Below, in pieces: positions 12,361 to 24,008 of a stretch of 64,000 nucleotides of DNA (position 1 is its first letter; each line of letters starts with the position of its first letter). The notes under the pieces were generated by a model, which was not told where the DNA came from, searched no databases, and was given only the letters and a program-made list of their open reading frames with translations. A program made the position numbers and the translations under genes. The stretch covers positions 27,742,118-27,806,117 of the forward strand of contig OX463780.1 of the NCBI GenBank assembly GCA_949825025.1, given 5' to 3'. Source of the stretch: Siphlonurus alternatus. Its lineage: Eukaryota; Arthropoda; Insecta; Ephemeroptera; Siphlonuridae.

Positions 12361-12995
12361 TTTACTAAATTTCACTAAATTTTTCACCAATTACACTGAA
12401 TAGCTTCAATTAAATTTTAATATTAGCTGATGCAATTAATATTAACTTTATTATAATCTAAGCATTAAATCTTAAAATTAATCAAGTCTAGTGACACATA
12501 TATAAATTTCCTATATTTTTTGAAATACGAAAGAAGTATAGAACTCGATCTCTCCTTAATGACAACCTTCAACAAAACAATAACAAACCTTTGTCCTTCC
12601 TGTTCTGACATAACTAAAATGGGCGCAGATAAGAATAACCCAGAGAGCAGAATTTCACGTTCACTTTGCAGCTTCTACTGTTGTCATTCAGACTTACATT
12701 TAAAAGCAGTAATCCACTGGTTTTATTGCTTTTGATTGCAATATTCGTCTCTGCAGTGTTGTGAATGGTATTTTACTGTTTTATCGTAAAGTAAATCGCG
12801 GTTTGTTGGAAACTAAGACATGCGTAACATAACACCGGAAACACCATGCATTTGCGCATGAATTCTCGAGACTATGCAAACGAAATTACTTACGGCGCCA
12901 GCCCAGTCTGCGAGCCTACTTTTTAAAAGCGTCGGCGATCTCGGAGGCGAGTTTCCGAGAGTTTAAAAAAAAACAAGAAATACGAAAGAGAGTAT
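12361..12995. other. Unassigned, partly CpG-containing flank
   Basis: AT-rich up to about 12830, then a more GC-rich stretch (GGCGCCAGCCCAGTCTGCGA near 12895) just left of the foldback element. No gene is supported; the 71-residue frame at 12520-12735 has no recognisable features. Confidence 0.5.
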
Positions 12996-13144
12996 CCCTT
13001 GTCAAAAAATGAGTCTAGTAGTCAAGTGGTTGACGACTTAAAACAAGTAGTTGACTACTTAAAACAAGTAGTCAGACTACTGGGTCAAGTAGTCTGACTA
13101 CTGAGTCAAGTGCTCAGGTGCTCAGTGTTCAAAATCTTGACCAC

Positions 13145-13800
13145 TTGTTAAGTAGTCGGACCACTGAATCAAGTAGTCAGCGCTCAGTGTTCATAAAATC
13201 TCGATCACTTGGTAAGTAGTCAGAATTTTGTGACCACTTATGCAAGTAGTCGGCGCTCAGTGTTCATAAAATCTCGACCACTTGGTAAGTAGTCAGAATT
13301 TTGTGACTACTTATGCAAGTAGTCGGCGCTCAGTGTTCATAAAATCTCGACCACTTCGTAAGTAGTCAGAATTTTGTGACTACTTATGCAAGTAGTCGGC
13401 GCTCAGTGTTCATAAAATTTTGACCACTTGGTAAGTAGTCAGAATTTTGTGACTATAACTTATGCAAGTAGTCGGCGTTCAGTGTTCATAAAATCTCGAC
13501 CACTTGGTAAGTAGTCAGAATTTTGTGACTATATATACTTATGCAAGTAGTCGGCGCTCAGTGTTCATAAAATTTCGACCACTTGGTAAGTAGTCAGAAT
13601 TTTGTGACTACTTATGCAAGTAGTCGGCGTTCAGTGTTCATAAAATCTCGACCACTTCGTAAGTTATAGTCAGATTTTTGTGACTACTTATGCAAGTAGT
13701 CGGCGCTCAGTGTTCATAAAATCTTGATCACTTGGTAAGTATATAGTCAGAATTTTGTGACTACTTATGCAAGTAGTCGAAACATCATGACCACTTGGCA
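13145..13800. repeat. 73-bp tandem array, copy 1
   Basis: About eight units contain GGTAAGTAGTCAGAATTTTG, GACTACTTATGCAAGTAGTC and GCTCAGTGTTCATAAAATCT. The period was measured as 73 between successive GGCGCTCAG blocks. Several units carry extra TA, TAT or TATATA bases inside GTAGTC or GACTACTT. The array is internally dyad-rich and can fold on itself. Confidence 0.8.
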
Positions 13801-14130
13801 TTTGACTACTTAATTAGTTGTCACAAAATTCTGACTACTTAAGAAAGTGATCACTTACCAAGTAGTCAATTGTACGGGGTTCTCGTGATGAAGAAAATTA
13901 TCTAAAATGGTGGCACTAAACACATGTGAGACGGGGTTGTGTGTGCAGAGCTCCCGGAACAATTTGTTTTTCAAGCAGTTTTACATCAGATAAGTACCTT
14001 TTCAGTACCTAAAACGTATTATGAAATGTTATTTATTAAAATTCTCGTTACTTTGTGTCAAATTATTTGTTCTAGGTGGCCTTAAACAGTCAATGTTTAT
14101 CGGCTCTTGGAACTTGATAAAAAAGACGCC

Positions 14131-15343
14131 CCCAGTGACCACATGGACGTCCCCGGGACGCCCCTGGGACATCCCTCTAAGGTCCCCGTTGGACGTCCCC
14201 AAGGACATCCCCCATGTCCATCAAAAAAGGACGTCCCTGCGGACGTCTTGTGGACATCCCTCGGGGATGTTCCCTAATTTTCACTTGCCAATTATATATT
14301 AATTCATCTTAAAATTTATATTAAAGAAGTTTAGGGTCTTTTAGAATGAGGACTACAAGATTACCAAATAAAAAATTTGGGTGCGTCGGGAATCGAACTC
14401 GGACCTTTTGGTTGATAGACGACGTCGTAGACAACTTGGATATTGCTCTTCGTTACTAAAGTGTGGTTTATTTGGATATATAAATTGTAAAGTTTTGGGT
14501 GTTATATAATATTTTTATATTACGAGCGAAGTTGCGGTTTTTTATTTTTTTAAGCAAACTGGTACATTGGGAGATTGTTATTATTTAATACAACATTAAA
14601 TATATTGAGATTTAAATTTTTTAAAAATAAATTAAAATAAAATTTTATAATTTTAATTCAAACATGTTTATACATTAATTAATTATAAATTGCAACGCTC
14701 AAATGAATCTCTAATTGTTAACAGACTTCGACATTAAAAAAATATATATATTTTTAATTTTTTAGAAATTTTTAAAGGTCCTCCGAGGACATTTGTGGGA
14801 CGTTCAAGCGTCCCTCTAAAATCCCCGGGGACTTTGATGGGACCTTGTTTATTTTTCATAGATATTTTTTTCTACGAGAATATTTTAATAAAAAAAATAA
14901 TTTTTCAGTGCAATTAAAAATTACGCACTTTATATAATATTAAGTAAAATTTCACGTCTTATTTTAAATATTAATATTTTCATATAATATTTTAAATAAT
15001 ATTAACTATATTTGTATATTTTTAAAATCAGTACATAATAATGAACAGCACATATTATGATTTTAATGAAAACATTGACTAAAGGGTCCTTTCAAAGTCC
15101 CCCGGGGATGTTCAAGGGACAGCCGTGTTGCATCCCCAGGGGATGTTCTGAGAGACTTTCATAAAAATATTAAAAAACCTAGAAAATTATTTTCGAAGTT
15201 ATAGCTAAAACCTTTTTTAGAACACGGAAAACATGTTTAAAGTTAAAGGGTTTTGAAAACTAGCACGTAAAACGTTCAAGGATGTTGGGGGATCTTGCAA
15301 GGATGTTCGCAAGGTCCCCGGGATGGCCATGTGGTCACTGGGC
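14131..15343. mobile_element. TIR element inserted in foldback copy 1
   Basis: Ends CCCAGTGACCACATGG and CCATGTGGTCACTGGG are a perfect 16-bp inverted repeat. Copy 2 of the host reads GACGCCGAGATG straight through the site (about 19168-19177), so the empty site defines the insertion. The flanking CC appears on both sides, giving at most a 2-bp duplication. Subterminal short repeats of GGACGTCCCC / GGGGATGT type occur at both ends and the middle is AT-rich. No transposase ORF. The superfamily is not recognised. Confidence 0.75.
14379..14451 (-). pseudogene. tRNA-like sequence (3' half conserved)
   Basis: On the minus strand the end reads GGTCCGAGTTCGATTCCCGA then CGCACC, a convincing T-arm with B-box and 3' acceptor strand. 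The upstream part (CAAGTTGTCTACGACGTCG) is D-arm-like, but the 5' acceptor does not pair, so this is a tRNA relic or a coincidental B-box, not a working gene. It lies inside the inserted element 14131-15343. Confidence 0.4.
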
Positions 15344-15904
15344 CGAGATGAAAGTCGTTGGTAATTATTCTTCAAAGATGTTCATATTTTATTATGTATT
15401 ATATTTATTATATTAATAATTATAAATCTTTAATAATCAACGTGTTTTTTTTTTCATATATATTTTTTTTTATTATATATTTATAAAGTATGAATTAAAA
15501 AATATTATTCTTTCATTTTGCTGTAAAAAATTAAAAAAATACTTAGGAAATTAAATTAAAATTAATAAGTTAGGAATAATTTAATAAAGTAAATGTTTTA
15601 AAAAGTTTTTTTTTTTTTAAAAAGTTTTAAAAAAAAAGTAAATGTTTTTATTGCATGGAGCGTAAAATTGGTATGTATATTATAGATGTTTCTCGTCCTA
15701 TTTGTTTGTCACGTTTTTATCTTGAATTATTACAAAGTATTATAATTACATTTTAATAATTCAAGTTAAAAATGTGAAAGAATAATTTCTTTACTTGTTC
15801 CAGTTATAATTTATCTATCTGTTGGCTTAAACGGGAAAAAACTGCATCGTGATGATAGACGGATATATCGCGAGAAAATACTAAAAAACCGTTTAATTTG
15901 ACCA

Positions 15905-16085
15905 CTTGAAATCGACTACTGGTGACTACTTGAAATCGACTACTGGTGACTACTTGAAAGTGACTACTGGTGACCACTTGAAAGTGACTACTGGTGACTA
16001 CTTGAAAGTGACTACTGGTGACTACTTGAAAGTGACTACTGGTGACTACTTGAAAGTGACTACTGGTGACTACTTGCGACCACTT
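15905..16085. repeat. 24-bp tandem array, copy 1
   Basis: Repeats of TGACTACTTGAAAG TGACTACTGG (24 bp). Because 24 is a multiple of three, the array stays open in several frames on both strands, producing Lys-Val-Thr-Thr-Gly-Asp-Tyr-Leu-type frames that are not genes. It corresponds to 19740-19945 in copy 2. Confidence 0.8.
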
Positions 16086-16158
16086 GGGCAGTGACTACTT
16101 GACCACTGCTCAAATTATCACTTAGCAGTAGTCACCACTTGACTACTGCCTTTATTTT

Positions 16159-16728
16159 TCGACTAGGGATAGGATGCGCAGAGCGTGCGCGCTATCATGG
16201 ATATTAAAGTTGTGCGCAGGTTTCCCTGTAATTTTTGCTCTATAAATTTGCGGACCTAAAAGCATCTGCTGGCAGCTGCAAGCTCCAACAGTAATGGCAG
16301 TTCAAATTCTGTTCGTTTTATAGCGTTGCGTACTGCTAAAGACAGTTATACCGTATATTTTGGTAGTTTTAGTTAGAATTATGCCAAAATTCTCTATTGA
16401 TTATGCTATCGTGGCTCATTCAGTGTGGATTTAAAAGTGATAAAAAAAGGACGACAATTGTGTGCCCCAGCAGAACCTTATGGAGAACAGCTGATTTCTT
16501 GATAGAACATGGCGCAAAGCAATTTTATGATGTCACTGTTAAAGGTTGTCATTTCGATTCCTTAATTAAAAGAACATCTTTTTTTCGAAATTCACTACTG
16601 CATTTAGCATTTGCTTAAATTTTAAATGTTGTGTTAAATTGTTGTATAAATTATAATTATTCGTGATTTTTAAAAGCCAACAAATAGTTTAACTGCACTT
16701 AATTACATTATAAATTAATATAAAAATA
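16159..16728. other. Unassigned segment with a 73-residue frame
   Basis: The left part is GC-richer (GATGCGCAGAGCGTGCGCGC near 16172). A frame at 16397-16618 (+) has no recognised domain. It could be a decayed element or an old exon, since removing the foldback element would join this GC-rich stretch to the one at 12890-12990. Nothing firmer can be said. Confidence 0.35.
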
Positions 16729-17645
16729 AGAGGGTCGTATGATAAGTTCCTTATGTCGTATAGAAAAAATCCGGCTAGATAAAATTAACAACTGTACCAG
16801 GTTAAGTAATATTTCAGTAGGTCAGATACAAATTTTTACCCCGATATCACTTATATTAATTTCTGGGGGTCAGTTTTCGTGAAGCACGGTCGGGAAATTA
16901 AAATTTGACCAAAAATTAGTACTTTTTACCAGTTTCAATATCTGTTGCAGAAAAAAGTTGATGCATGGGAAATTCATGAAAATCTCGTAAAAACATCAGA
17001 AAACCTTACTCTATCAGGCTCTAGTGCTGTTTATTTGTTACCTAAATTTTTAATAGGATATATGCCTCACTGAAGTGTACCCTTCACTGTTTGGCCAAAA
17101 TCATCTGTCATTTAAGATTTCATTAAAAAAATACACAAAATTTTGAATACAGACAGTCTTATGTAACATCAGCAAATAGCAGAGATCATGGACTTTCTAA
17201 TGATATAATTATATTACATCTCCAATGAAAAATTACGACGAAAAAACTTGCCGCGTTAGGGGTGCCGCAAATGAGCTTTTTAAGGCCCAAAAAAAGGGTG
17301 GTGACGGTCCATGAAATTTCATAATTGCTTGTTTTTAAAGCAAAAATCAAACTATTTGCGGTGTCTGGTGGCACAGAATAGATCATTCAATCACGGCGCA
17401 ATACCAAAGATAAAAAAACATCCCTGGAATATCACAGCAGTGGGTGTTATACTGGTTCAAAGTTCAAATTTAGTCAATTTTGAGGGAGCTTCACGAAAAC
17501 TGACCCCCAGAAATTAATATAAGTGATATCGGGGTAAAAATTTGTATCTGACCTATTGAAATATCACTTAAGTCGGTACAGTTGTTAATTTTATCTCGCT
17601 GGATTTTTTTCTATACGACTTAAGGAACTTATCATACGACCCTCG
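16729..17645. mobile_element. Palindromic Tc1/mariner-like MITE, 917 bp
   Basis: Ends (A)GAGGGTCGTATGATAAGTT and AACTTATCATACGACCCTCG are inverted, and the arms continue for about 190 bp (TTTTTACCCCGATATCACTT; CTGGGGGTCAGTTTTCGTGA). TA flanks both sides (16727-16728 and 17646-17647), fitting the TA duplication of Tc1/mariner. The centre is unique and noncoding. Confidence 0.8.
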
Positions 17646-17794
17646 TACTTCCTGGATTCGGAATTATACCAGCATATGTGGGGGAGGAAAAAAAAAAAAA
17701 AAAAAAAAAAAAAACAGAATTACATCTTCGAAATTTCGAGATATTGTTCACTGGAGAAATATATAGTAAGGATTTTGGATTCCAAATAAATACA

Positions 17795-20211
17795 ATGGAC
17801 AATTTGCATCAACTTTTTTTAGTAGCTCAATCGAAAGAGGAGGTCGAAAAATACACCTGTGAATTTTATGCGATTTTTATTCGTACTGCATCATGGCTAA
17901 AAGAGAGGTCACGTGACCTGGAGCTGGCGCCCGTGTCGCCCGTAACGTCATTGCAATGAACTGTCTGGTCAAGCAAACGATTGTCTATATAACGCTTGTA
18001 AACAATAAATTAATTGTTGCTTGTTTCCATAGCAACGTGGTTGTTAACCCTTGTCAAAAAATGAGTCTAGTAGTCAAGTGGTTGACGACTTAAAACAAGT
18101 AGTTGACTACTTAAAACAAGTAGTCAGACTACTGGGGCAAGTAGTCGGACTACTGAGTCAAGTGCTCAGGTGCTCAGTGTTCAAAATCTTGACCACTTGT
18201 TAAGTAGTCGGACCACTGAATCAAGTAGTCAGCGCTCAGTGTTCATAAAATCTCGATCACTTGGTAAGTAGTCAGAATTTTGTGACCACTTATGCAAGTA
18301 GTCGGCGCTCAGTGTTCATAAAATCTCGACCACTTGGTAAGTAGTCAGAATTTTGTGACTACTTATGCAAGTAGTCGGCGCTCAGTGTTCATAAAATCTC
18401 GACCACTTCGTAAGTAGTCAGAATTTTGTGACTACTTATGCAAGTAGTCGGCGCTCAGTGTTCATAAAATTTCGACCACTTGGTAAGTAGTCAGAATTTT
18501 GTGACTACTTATGCAAGTAGTCGGCGTTCAGTGTTCATAAAATCTCGACCACTTGGTAAGTAGTCAGAATTTTGTGACTACTTATGCAAGTAGTCGGCGC
18601 TCAGTGTTCATAAAATTTCGACCACTTGGTAAGTAGTCAGAATTTTGTGACTACTTATGCAAGTAGTCGGCGTTCAGTGTTCATAAAATCTCGACCACTT
18701 CGTAAGTTATAGTCAGATTTTTGTGACTACTTAATATGCAAGTAGTCGGCGCTCAGTGTTCATAAAATCTTGATCACTTGGTAAGTAGTCAGAATTTTGT
18801 GACTACTTATGCAAGTAGTCGAAACATCATGACCACTTAGCATTTGACTACTTAATTAGTTGTCACAAAATTCTGACTACTTAAGAAAGTGATCACTTAC
18901 CAAGTAGTCAATTGTACGGGGTTCTCGTGATGAAGAAAATTATCTAAAATGGTGGCACTAAACACATGTGAGACGGGGTTGTGTGTGCAGAGCTCCCGGA
19001 ACAATTTGTTTTTCAAGCAGTTTTACATCAGATAAGTACCTTTTCAGTACCTAAAACGTATTATGAAATGTTATTTATTAAAATTCTCGTTACTTTGTGT
19101 CAAATTATTTGTTCTAGGTAGCCTTAAACAGTCAATGTTTATCGGCTCTTGGAACTTGATAAAAAAGACGCCGAGATGAAAGCCGTTGGTAATTATTCTT
19201 CAAAGATGTTCATATTTTATTATGTATTTTATTTATTATATTAATAATTATAAATCTTTAATAATCAACGTGTTTTTTTTTTCATATTTATCTATATATT
19301 TTTTTATTATATATTTATAAAGTATGAATTAAAAAATATTATTCTTTCATTTTGCTGTAAAAAAATTAAAAAAATACTTAGGAAATTAAATTAAAATTAA
19401 TAAGTTAGGAATAATTTAATAAAGTAAATGTTTTAAAAAGTTTTTTTTTTTTTAAAAAAGTTTTAAAAAAAAAGTAAATGTTTTTATTGCATATATGGAG
19501 CGTAAAATTGGTATGTATATTATAGATGTTTCTCGTCCTATTTGTTTGTCACGTTTTTATCTTGAATTATTACAAAGTATTATAATTACATTTTAATAAT
19601 TCAAGTTAAAAATGTGAAAGAATAATTTCTTTACTTGTTCCAGTTATAATTTATCTATCTGTTGGCTTAAACGGGAAAAAACTGCATCGTGATGATAGAC
19701 GGATATATCGCGAGAAAATACTAAAAACCGTTTAATTTGACCACTTGAAATCGACTACTGGTGACTACTTGAAAGTGACTACTGGTGACTACTTGAAAGT
19801 GACTACTGGTGACCACTTGAAAGTGACTACTGGTGACTACTTGAAAGTGACTACTGGTGACTACTTGAAAGTGACTACTGGTGACTACTTGAAAGTGACT
19901 ACTGGTGACTACTTGAAAGTGACTACTGGTGACCACTTGGGCAGTGACTACTTGACCACTGCTCAAATTATCACTTAGCAGTAGTCACCACTTGACTACT
20001 GCCTTTATTTTGCAAGCGTTATAAAGTCGATCGTTTGTTTGACGGAACAGTTAAGTGACGTCACGGGCGACACGGGCGCCGGCTCCAGGTCACGTGACCT
20101 CTCTTTTAGCTATGATGCAGTACGAATAAAAATCGCATAAAATTCACAGGTGTATTTTTCGACCTCCTCTTTCGATTGAGCTACTAAAAAAAGTTGATGC
20201 AAATTGTCCAA
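17795..20211. mobile_element. Palindromic MITE, family 2, split by foldback copy 2
   Basis: The left arm starts ATGGACAATTTGCATCAAC and the right arm ends TTGATGCAAATTGTCCA. Inner arms share CAATCGAAAGAGGAGGTCGA, TACTGCATCAT and AGGTCACGTGACCT. The related intact copy at 22686-23145 shows what the uninterrupted centre looks like. The foldback element 18048-20011 is inserted near the centre. Confidence 0.8.
18048..20011. mobile_element. Foldback-type element with tandem-array arms, copy 2
   Basis: Same ends as copy 1 (CCCTTGTCAAAAAATGAG; ACTGCCTTTATTTT). It contains the 73-bp array (about 18200-18830) and the 24-bp array (about 19740-19945), but lacks the inserted element that copy 1 carries. 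It lies inside a different element, which argues for two transposition events or a copied block cut exactly at the element ends, not a simple segmental duplication. Confidence 0.75.
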
Positions 20212-20871
20212 TAACGTTATAAATTAATTTATAAATTTAGAAGTTTGAGAAAGGATTTTTCAAACAATCTGCATGCAAATTTTAAAAGAATTATAATGCT
20301 GAGAATGTTTAATTTCTGTCTCCATTTTACTTAGTTTAAGTTCAAATTTTTTATGTTTACAAAATGCTTACTTTCAATACTTTTGTCAAGGTAAATGCAA
20401 ATTATTTTACAGAGAATTTTTAATTTACTGATATGAAGTATTTGATTGTAAGCAACAGTTTATTTTAATTATTAATATTAAATTAATTTTTAAACTTTAT
20501 TTCATGCAAGACCCACGTACAATTTCCTTGCTGCTATAAATGTTTTTATTCATCTTTCAATTGAAAATTTAATTGCTTAGTGATAATGATTAGAAATACG
20601 CCAAATTAAATACGCCAGCAGAGTTAAAAAATAAACCTAACCAGGAAATAATAAATAAATGTTGCTTTATTCAAAATCATATTTTGTATGAATTGTGATG
20701 CATGCAGAGCCTGCAGGAAAATTGCAGGATCACCTTTTGTTTGTTTTAGTTTTGGTAAGTCTGAAGTCGAGTATACTCGCAGCTAGCTATCGGGTACGCT
20801 ATTGTTAATTTGTTATAAAAAGTTTCTTTTTTTGCGGTAAAATAAATAAATTTAGATTATAGATCAGTTTA

Positions 20872-20906
<35 letters not shown>

Positions 20907-21602
20907 AAATGGATAAAATTAAAATAGGAATCATAAATTTCAATCACATGGATAATTTTTTTTCTTTTAATTATTTCATAGCGCTTGATTTTAAATGCAT
21001 GATGCTTTCATAAAATATAATGTAAGACCAGAGTCCTAAGAAAGCTCTGATATAAGACGGAATATTAAATTTAAACACCTTATAATTTAAAAGATTGCGG
21101 AAATAATTGACACCTCTGGGCTAGACTACTGCAGTACATATAATATACATATTGCCTTCTTCATCCCACAAATAAAGCTAATACATGCACTTTCATTCCC
21201 TCTAATTCGATCCTTGATCAATTTATGTAAAATAGTGCTCTTTAATTCCATTGGTTTTTGTTGTCATTTTCTTTTTATTTTCCTCTTTTTTTTCTCCGTC
21301 TTTTTCTTTTCTCCCTTTTACCCTTTTTTTTTTTTCTTCTTTCTGACCGGCGGCCCACATTTGCCCCGGCGGCCCACTTTTGCCGCGGCCCACCGACCCA
21401 TGCTCGGTGAATCGGTAGGAGAGTCCGTGCCTGGGCGAGTCATATCGAATATCGCCATGCATCATGCTTGATAAGTACGTGATATACGAGGGCAGATAAA
21501 TATAATTATGGTGATAATTAAATACATAGCATATTATATTATACTGTACGTATATATATAGTATATAATATAGTTGTAATTAATATATAGTATATATATT
21601 AA
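20212..21602. other. AT-rich spacer with hAT-like right end
   Basis: A poly-A run lies at about 20873-20904. A GC-rich stretch at 21345-21433 with GGCGGCCCAC repeats ends AGTCCGTGCCTG, the inverse of the hAT-like end at 12212. A matching left end was not found. A short TA-rich stretch leads up to the next element. No gene seen. Confidence 0.5.
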
Positions 21603-21821
21603 AGTATAGAGTGAGCGATTTCATTTTTTTGAATAAATTATTTTCTAAAAATAGTTTGACTCGCCCTCTATTGAGAAATGAAAACCAAAAAAAAAACATC
21701 CCAAATAGCTTCCCCACAAAAAATTCCTAGAGTTGGTGTTTCGGAGGCCTTTAACATGCATCCATATGGAACAGAAAACAGCTTTTTACTCCAACTTCGT
21801 CTGAACTATTATGGTACCAAT

Positions 21822-22441
21822 CAGTGGCGTAGCCAGGATTTGCCCAAGGGGGGGGGGGCCCTCCGGATAAAGATTGAGGACATCCCACTGGGGGTGGGTT
21901 GGGGGGCTTAGCCCTCCAATAGCCCGCCGCAGGCGCGATTTTTTTTAAGGACGTACCCACGCCCCTTTTTTAGGATAAAATCATGAAAAAATACGACTAA
22001 TATATTAGAGAATAAAATATATGGCCTGATGTAATTTTTTTAACATTTTATATTTTTTTCATCCCATTTTTCAATTTCTTTTCAATACGTGCATAATAAA
22101 TAAAGCTTTGAGTGAATCATTTTAATTAAATCAAGTAATTCACTTAACCACTTTTATATATTTTTTTTTATAGTATCGGTGTACGTGTCATTTAATTGAA
22201 TTTGATTTTTAAAATTTATTTAATAATCCGAGTTCACATCATTAAGATATTTTATTTTGTTTATTTGAAAGAAAAGACTACTTGATATCCCCTAAATTAA
22301 AATTTTTATTTAACTTTTTTTTTTCAAATTTCTATAAATTTTCCTTTTTTCTTCTTATATCCAGTCATTACTCGACCGTCTCGATCTTCATGGGGGGGGG
22401 GGGTTAAACCCCGACCCCCCCCCCCCTTGGCTACGCCACTG
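21822..22441. mobile_element. hAT-type MITE, 620 bp
   Basis: Ends CAGTGGCGTAGCCAGG and CCTTGGCTACGCCACTG are inverted. The element is bracketed by an exact 8-bp repeat GTACCAAT (21814-21821 and 22442-22449). It shares its ends and the GCCCGCCGCAGGCGCGATTT block with 7979-9191, of which it looks like a shortened relative. G and C homopolymers abut the ends. Confidence 0.9.
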
Positions 22442-22685
22442 GTACCAATTAAAAAATACGTACCTAATCTATGATGAATTCTTTAATGGATCGGATTTTC
22501 AAATAAAAAAAAACAACAAAAATTACGAAGCCGTTTTTCCGGAAAAAACTTGAAAATCCTTATGGGAATTAACCCGCAAAAATTTCAATATTTTTTTTTC
22601 GGAAAAACCGCTCCGTAAAAAAAAATATGTATTTGAAAATCCATTAAAGAATTCATTATAGATTACGTACGTATATTTTTTAATT

Positions 22686-23145
22686 AGGTTGCTGCATGAC
22701 ATTTTTTTAGTAGTTCAATCGAAAGAGGAGGTTGAGAAATGCACCTATGAATTTTATGCGATTTTTTTTAGTACTGCATCATACCTAAAATAGAGATGAT
22801 AAGAGGTCACGTGACCTGGAGGCTTTGTCCGCAACGCCTATGACGTCATTACATTCTTTGGTTCAACTATATAATGCTTGTAAACAACCGCGTTGCTATG
22901 GAAACAAATAATAATTTTTAATAAACAAGCAACAATGCAATAATTGTTTACATGTGTTATATAGATAAACCAAAGAATGTAATGACGTCATAGGCGTTTC
23001 GGAAGGCGCCTCCAGGTCACGTGACCTCTTATCATCTCCATTTTAGGTATGATGCAGTACTAAAAAAAATCGCATAAAATTCATAGGTGCATTTCTCAAC
23101 CTCCTCTTTCGATTGAGCTACTAAAAAAATGTCATGCAGCAACCT
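22686..23145. mobile_element. Palindromic MITE, family 2, intact copy
   Basis: Ends AGGTTGCTGCATGACATT and AATGTCATGCAGCAACCT are inverted. Both arms contain TTCAATCGAAAGAGGAGG-type sequence, TAGTACTGCATCATACCTA, AGGTCACGTGACCT and AATGACGTCATAGG. AATT flanks both sides where the related host copy has a single AATT, giving a duplication of up to 4 bp. The centre contains AACAAGCAACAATG and GTTGCTATGGAAAC. Confidence 0.82.
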
Positions 23146-23267
23146 AATTGGTACGGATGGTACCATATAGTTCAGACAGCAATTTTGGGATTTTTTTGTG
23201 GTGAAGCTATTTGAGATGGAATTTTTTGGTTTTCATTTCTCATGCAAATAGAAAAAAGGCAGGTTAA

Positions 23268-23977
23268 GGTCTGTCGCTATTATATGCAGCCGGCCACCAG
23301 AGGCGCGACGTATGCCTTTTAAAAAATAATTATTGGATGAATTTTGTTCGGCTTCTTCTGCAGAACGATAAATTATATTCCATTTTTGATGATATAATGT
23401 TATTCATACATATAATCTTTAGGAAACCTGTTAATATAAATTCATATCGGTAAGATTTTGATGACTTTATTAGTACGAAAAAATACATATAATATTTCCC
23501 TACTTCCTCACAAGCCATTTTGCTGATTTATTTTCGCCGCAGATGTACCGTACTGTACTGTACATTGTTCCATTGTTGGGGACGAGCGGCCGGCCTGCAC
23601 CTTGCTCGCTAGCGGTCAGGCAGGCGAGGCGGGCCACTTGGCCTGCAGACTTTCACAAGGGTTGGCGCCTTGCGGCTCGCGCGACGCAGATATAATATAA
23701 TCGCGGGTCGTGCTTTTACCTTATCTATGGCCAGGAAAAATGAATACATAAAAATATTGCACCATTAATCAAAATGCAATGAATGCAGCATTTATTAATG
23801 TGATATAAATATTATAAATATAACATACATTTAATATAAATTTATAAAAAAGTATATAAAAATATAAATTATACAAAATATAAAATAATATTAAAATATT
23901 AATATAATATAATATTTAATATAATATTAAAATTTTTTTATAAAAATTGAAACATATTACTACAACATTATATATAC

Positions 23978-24008
<31 letters not shown>

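Larger units (their letters stand above)
12996..16158. mobile_element. Foldback-type element with tandem-array arms, copy 1
   Basis: The left end starts CCCTTGTCAAAAAATGAG; the right end finishes GACTACTGCCTTTATTTT. The arms share AGTAGTCAAGTGGT in inverted orientation and are packed with AAGTAGTC / GACTACTT motifs: a 73-bp array in the left part (about 13145-13800) and a 24-bp array at the right (about 15905-16085). Without the 1215-bp extra stretch (insertion 14131-15343 plus a duplicated CC) it matches copy 2 at 18048-20011 nearly base for base. The end points come from where the two copies stop matching. No transposase is present and no clean target duplication was found. Confidence 0.75.

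Noticed and set aside
15906..16094. Open frames of a Thr-Thr-Gly-Asp-Tyr repeat here and at 19721-19978 on both strands
   Set aside because: The 24-bp tandem repeat has a period divisible by three, so frames stay open on both strands. No start context, splice or homology support.
16397..16618. 73-residue frame as a gene
   Set aside because: No signal, domain or splice support; it is wedged between two mobile elements.
12996..20011. Simple tandem segmental duplication of 13-20 kb
   Set aside because: The matching stops exactly at element-like ends on both sides, and copy 2 lies inside a palindromic MITE not present around copy 1.
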